Positions 32,817 through 33,321 of a stretch of DNA of 33,321 nucleotides are shown piece by piece. The notes beneath the pieces are model-generated. The model did not search any database. It was not told the DNA's origin and was given only the letters and a program-made list of their open reading frames with translations. The DNA comes from JAAYGT01 sp050252075 (GTDB taxonomy: Bacteria > Pseudomonadota > Gammaproteobacteria > Burkholderiales > Burkholderiaceae_B): the NCBI GenBank assembly GCA_050252075.1, contig JBFWLP010000029.1, positions 1 to 33,321 of the forward strand, written 5' to 3'. The position numbers and the translations under genes were made by a program. The number at the start of each line of letters is the position of its first letter. Position 1 is the stretch's first letter.

Positions 32817-33239
32817 ATGTCAGTACGTTCAACGGGCTCCGGTGTTCAGCCGGAAACGACGACCAATCCGTTCATGGCTTTTCTGGGTGTGAACCTGGTT
32901 CAGTGGAAAAACGGTTACGTGGAATTGCAATTGCCGGTGCGGCCAGAGCTGGGGAATCGCACCGGGCGGGTTCAGGGCGGGGTGATCTGCACTTTGCTGG
33001 ACCTGGCCTGCGGCTACGCCGGCCTGTTTACCCCGGAAGGTGAACCCACACGCTACAGTCTTACATTGTCTCTGACGACAAATTTTCTGGATAGCCGTGA
33101 AGGTACGGTCTTGACGGCCAAGGGGTTTCTTGATCGCGAAGGCCGCACGGTGTTTTTCTCACGCGGGGAAGTGTGGGTCGATGACACGCACCTGGTGGCT
33201 ACCGCTGTGGGGACATTCAAATATATTCGCAGCCGGTAG
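32817..33239 (+). CDS. PaaI-type hotdog thioesterase
   Basis: A 140-residue hotdog-fold protein of the PaaI/YigI thioesterase group. It has FLGVNLVQWKNGYVELQLPV in the first strand and helix, GRVQGGVICTLLDLACGYAG as the central helix with catalytic Asp (LLD), and SLTTNFLD in the following strands. The usual HGG of the active site is QGG here. Such proteins hydrolyse acyl-CoA thioesters. Start ATG 32817 gives the expected length; the Shine-Dalgarno sequence is weak (GAGTGG). No pathway genes lie beside it, so the substrate is unknown. Confidence 0.9.
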   Translation: MSVRSTGSGVQPETTTNPFMAFLGVNLVQWKNGYVELQLPVRPELGNRTGRVQGGVICTLLDLACGYAGLFTPEGEPTRYSLTLSLTTNFLDSREGTVLTAKGFLDREGRTVFFSRGEVWVDDTHLVATAVGTFKYIRSR

Positions 33240-33253
33240 GTTGTCGTACGGCA

Positions 33254-33321
33254 TTAGTGGTGGTTCGGGGAGGCAGGCGGGTTGCCGGTCTGGCCCTGCC
33301 GGGCGATCCAGTCGTCGATGG
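33254..33321 (-). CDS. C-terminal end of an unidentified gene (partial)
   Basis: A minus-strand open frame enters from the right edge and ends at 33254 (TAA). The visible tail reads IDDWIARQGQ, then TGNPPASPNHH. It has no other stop in the 22 codons visible and lies 14 bp from the thioesterase stop. Too short to name. Confidence 0.4.
   Translation of the reverse strand, partial: IDDWIARQGQTGNPPASPNHH

Overview
The window is about 33.3 kb of GC-rich bacterial chromosome. Gene content and order point to a betaproteobacterium, most likely Alcaligenaceae (Bordetella/Pusillimonas/Castellaniella side). Pointers are argS followed by a SPOR-domain gene and dsbA, a DUF1840 gene, the two-domain LeuA of about 560 residues, the lemA-TPM-TPM cluster, a Bug/TctC-type binding protein and an NDUFA9-like epimerase. 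This placement is inferred from families and order, not from a search. I saw no rRNA, tRNA, CRISPR array, insertion sequence or prophage genes.

Layout. 1-1705: start of a LysE exporter (-) and a cystathionine beta-lyase (+). 1750-4824 (-): argS, a SPOR protein and dsbA in one transcription unit. 4956-8705 (-): a 1249-residue Sec-signalled RHS/YD-repeat protein ending in a Tle1/DUF2235-type phospholipase domain, the main accessory gene here. 8824-9535 (+): DUF1840 and a small hypothetical. 9540-10973 (-): rpoN. 10995-13631 (+): a small membrane protein, a probable leucine attenuation leader, leuA and a terminator. 13728-14610 (+): bfd and bfr, with a Fur-box-like site in the bfd promoter. 14653-18922 (-): rhlE, a second LysE exporter, prfC and a Cys-motif membrane protein. 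19177-21228 (+): lemA and two TPM-domain proteins. 21252-22558 (-): alkB and an ArsC-type reductase separated by a symmetric operator/promoter. 22661-24145 (+): a diguanylate cyclase with a duplicated sensor domain. 24199-27242: aldo/keto reductase (-), LysR regulator (+) and Bug/TctC binding protein (-). 27320-33239: rmuC (+), an Lrp/AsnC regulator (-) divergent from a stand-alone AceE-type E1 (+), an epimerase (-) and a hotdog thioesterase (+). The window ends in the tail of one more minus-strand gene.

How parts work together. bfd and bfr form an iron storage/release pair whose first promoter looks Fur-repressed and possibly leaderless. leuA appears to sense leucine through a leader peptide with four clustered CTA codons. 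The Lrp-E1 divergent pair resembles the mdeR/mdeB arrangement of methionine catabolism more than a central pyruvate dehydrogenase operon. The best candidates for something unusual are the secreted RHS-phospholipase with no visible immunity gene, the leuA leader, the bfd promoter, and the arsC operator and repeat tail.
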